Source of the DNA: Elusimicrobiota bacterium
GTDB lineage: Bacteria; Elusimicrobiota; Elusimicrobia; UBA1565; UBA9628
Direction: 5' to 3'
Assembly (NCBI GenBank): GCA_026388095.1
Contig: JAPLKL010000022.1
Location: 1-61,804 of the forward strand
DNA length: 61,804 nt
The translations under genes and the position numbers were made by a program. Shown here piece by piece: positions 60,403 to 61,804 of this stretch (the first letter of the stretch is position 1; each line of letters begins with the position of its first letter). A model generated the notes under the pieces. That model saw only the letters and a program-made list of their open reading frames with translations. It was not told where the DNA came from and did not search any database.

Positions 60403-61661
60403 TGCGGCTTGCGGTCAGCCCCGGCCGGCCTCTGCGCGGCACGGTGAAAGTGCCGGGCGACAAGTCCCTCGCGCACCGGGCCTTGATCTTCGCCGCCCTG
60501 GCCGAGGGCGTCTCCCGGATCGCCAATCTGCCCGACTCCGCGGACGCGCGCTCGACCATCGCCTGCCTGCGCGCCCTCGGAGTCAAGGTCGGCTCAGGAC
60601 GAGTACGGGGCACGGGCGGCCGCTTCCAGCCTCCGAGACGGGCCTTGGACGCCGGCAACTCCGGGACCACGGCGCGCCTGCTCCTGGGCCTGCTGGCGGG
60701 CCAGCCGTTCGCGGCCCGCCTGACGGGAGACGCGTCTTTGCGCAGGCGTCCCATGGGACGAGTGGCGCAGCCCCTGCGCCTCATGGGAGCGCGCATCTCC
60801 CTGCGCGGGCAGGACCGCCTGCCGGCCTCGGTCCATGGCGCCGCGCTGCGCGGCATCCGGTTCGCGGCCGACGTGCCCAGCGCCCAGCTCAAAAGCGCGG
60901 TGCTCTTGGCGGGCCTGCTCGCACGCGGCGAGACCACGGTGACCGAGCCCCTGCCCAGCCGCGACCATACGGAGAGGCTCCTGCCCTTCTTCGGCGTCCG
61001 GGTCGCGCGCCGTGGCCGCAGCGCCGCGGTCACGGGCCCCGCCCGCCTGCGCGCGGTGCGCTGGCGCCTGCCCGGCGACGCCTCCTCGGCCGCTTTCTGG
61101 GTCGCGGCCGCCGCGCTGGTGCCGGGCAGCCGGCTGCGCCTGCCCCGCGTGGGCGCCAATCCGGGACGCACGGGCTTCCTGCGGGTCCTGCGGCGCATGG
61201 GCGCGCGGATATCCTGCTCGGCCGCGAAAGGACTCCCGGAGCCGGTCTGGGACATCGTGGTCGAGTCGGGTCGGCTCTCCGCGACCACGACCTCGGCGGC
61301 GGAAGCTCCCGGCATCATAGACGAATTGCCCCTGCTCGCTCTGGCCGCCAGCCAAGCCGCGGGCACCAGCCGCTTCCAGGGCCTGGCCGAGCTGCGTCAC
61401 AAGGAGAGCGACCGGCTCGCCGGGACTTTACGGCTGCTGCGCGCCTTCGGGGGCAGAGCCCGGATCGCAGGCGACACCTTGGCCGTGCGCGGCCCCGCGC
61501 GCCTGCGCGGCGCGGCCTTCGATCCGCGGGGAGACCACCGGCTCGCCATGACCGCGGCCGTGGCCGGGCTCATCGCGCAAGGCTCGACCACAGTGGCCGG
61601 AGCCGAGTGCATCGCGATCTCCTATCCGGGGTTCTGCGCCGAGCTTGGGCGTCTGGGCTAG
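60402..61661 (+). CDS. aroA: 5-enolpyruvylshikimate-3-phosphate synthase
   Basis: The protein has 419 residues. The motifs are VKVPGDKSLAHRALIFAALA at the start, LDAGNSGTTARLLLGLLAG, LRRRPMGRVAQPL, VPSAQLKSAVLLAGLLA, PSRDHTERLLPFFG, IDELPLLALAA and RHKESDRL. It forms EPSP from shikimate 3-phosphate and PEP. The serine in the KS(L/I)xHR loop and the GNSGTT loop are intact. The Gly/Ala pattern at GNSGTTARL cannot by itself assign class I or II. It is directly coupled to DAHP synthase. Confidence 0.95.
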   Translation: MRLAVSPGRPLRGTVKVPGDKSLAHRALIFAALAEGVSRIANLPDSADARSTIACLRALGVKVGSGRVRGTGGRFQPPRRALDAGNSGTTARLLLGLLAGQPFAARLTGDASLRRRPMGRVAQPLRLMGARISLRGQDRLPASVHGAALRGIRFAADVPSAQLKSAVLLAGLLARGETTVTEPLPSRDHTERLLPFFGVRVARRGRSAAVTGPARLRAVRWRLPGDASSAAFWVAAAALVPGSRLRLPRVGANPGRTGFLRVLRRMGARISCSAAKGLPEPVWDIVVESGRLSATTTSAAEAPGIIDELPLLALAASQAAGTSRFQGLAELRHKESDRLAGTLRLLRAFGGRARIAGDTLAVRGPARLRGAAFDPRGDHRLAMTAAVAGLIAQGSTTVAGAECIAISYPGFCAELGRLG

Positions 61662-61713
61662 GGCCAATGCCGGTCACTTAAGGTCCGCTTCCGTCGGCCG
61701 CTGCCGTTAAGAC

Positions 61714-61740
61714 CCTCGGAACCCCGTAGGGGTTCCGAGG
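61714..61740. terminator. 12-bp hairpin after aroA, probable terminator and intron target
   Basis: CCTCGGAACCCC (61714-61725) pairs perfectly with GGGGTTCCGAGG (61729-61740) around a GTA loop. It lies 52 bases after the aroA stop. No T-run follows. Group IIC introns typically insert a few bases after such terminator hairpins, and a group II intron-like 5' end begins at 61747. Confidence 0.6.
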
Positions 61741-61746
61741 CCGGCG

Positions 61747-61804
61747 GTGTGCCCAGCATGAGCATGACTGGGAGGTGCAAGTCCTCTGGAGAACCTGGTC
61801 GCAG
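61747..61804 (+). mobile_element. 5' end of a group II intron (partial, cut by window edge)
   Basis: From 61747 the sequence reads GTGTGCCCAGC, the consensus 5' start of bacterial group II introns (GUGYG), followed by GGGAGGTGCAAGTCCTC (61770-61786), a stem typical of domain I, and CCTGGTCGC. Only 58 bases are visible, so the reverse-transcriptase gene and the 3' end lie outside. The position just after a hairpin fits class C. This is based on remembered consensus only. Confidence 0.6.

Overview
The window looks like chromosomal DNA of a GC-rich, diderm-type bacterium. It carries lipoprotein and periplasmic signal peptides, a DsbA-like thiol protein, core single-copy genes (hisS, gpmI, aroA, fpg) and many exported proteins of unknown function. 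The mix resembles environmental Elusimicrobiota or a related uncultured group. That placement is an inference from gene style only, with modest confidence. I recognised no rRNA, tRNA or CRISPR array.

Left housekeeping part (1-12366): malate:quinone oxidoreductase, an RRM RNA-binding protein with a tandem-repeat tail, several exported or membrane hypotheticals, a Sel1-repeat protein, a CDP-alcohol phosphatidyltransferase and two orphan response regulators. A 410-base non-coding stretch (12367-12776) holds a 40-bp tandem repeat and two identical 16-bp palindromes ahead of an epimerase gene.

Accessory island (about 13.8-28.6 kb, visibly less GC-rich): (i) a lipoprotein, a small charged protein and a nine-TM patatin-like phospholipase; (ii) a PaeR7I/XhoI-type restriction enzyme with its N6-adenine methylase; (iii) an HNH endonuclease whose natural start appears to be ATC, followed by a MazG-like pyrophosphohydrolase; (iv) a tightly coupled four-gene cassette encoding an N6-DNA methylase, a protein with two GHKL ATPase domains and a histidine-kinase core, a receiver protein and a PtuB-like HNH nuclease; (v) a convergent CBS-HEPN-DUF4268 protein. 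Together these look like a defence island. Cassette (iv) is the best candidate for an undescribed system: a restriction-like module apparently wired through a phosphorelay.

Right part (28.6-61.8 kb): phosphoketolase, an RlmM-like rRNA methyltransferase, a hybrid histidine kinase, a DUF255 thioredoxin protein, an AddB-like nuclease, hisS, gpmI, a secreted protein resembling cholera/LT-type ADP-ribosyltransferases, an XdhC-MocA fusion, DedA, an L-Ala-D/L-Glu epimerase operon, two coupled B12-type radical SAM genes, and a long co-directional run from a DsbA-like protein through fpg, an M18 aminopeptidase and an asparaginase-like protein to DAHP synthase and aroA. The right edge cuts into what looks like the 5' end of a group II intron just after a terminator-like hairpin.

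A window-wide theme is that many genes have a -10-like hexamer ending 5-8 bases before the start codon, often with no Shine-Dalgarno sequence. This suggests widespread leaderless transcription. Non-ATG starts (TTG, GTG, CTG, possibly ATC) are also common.
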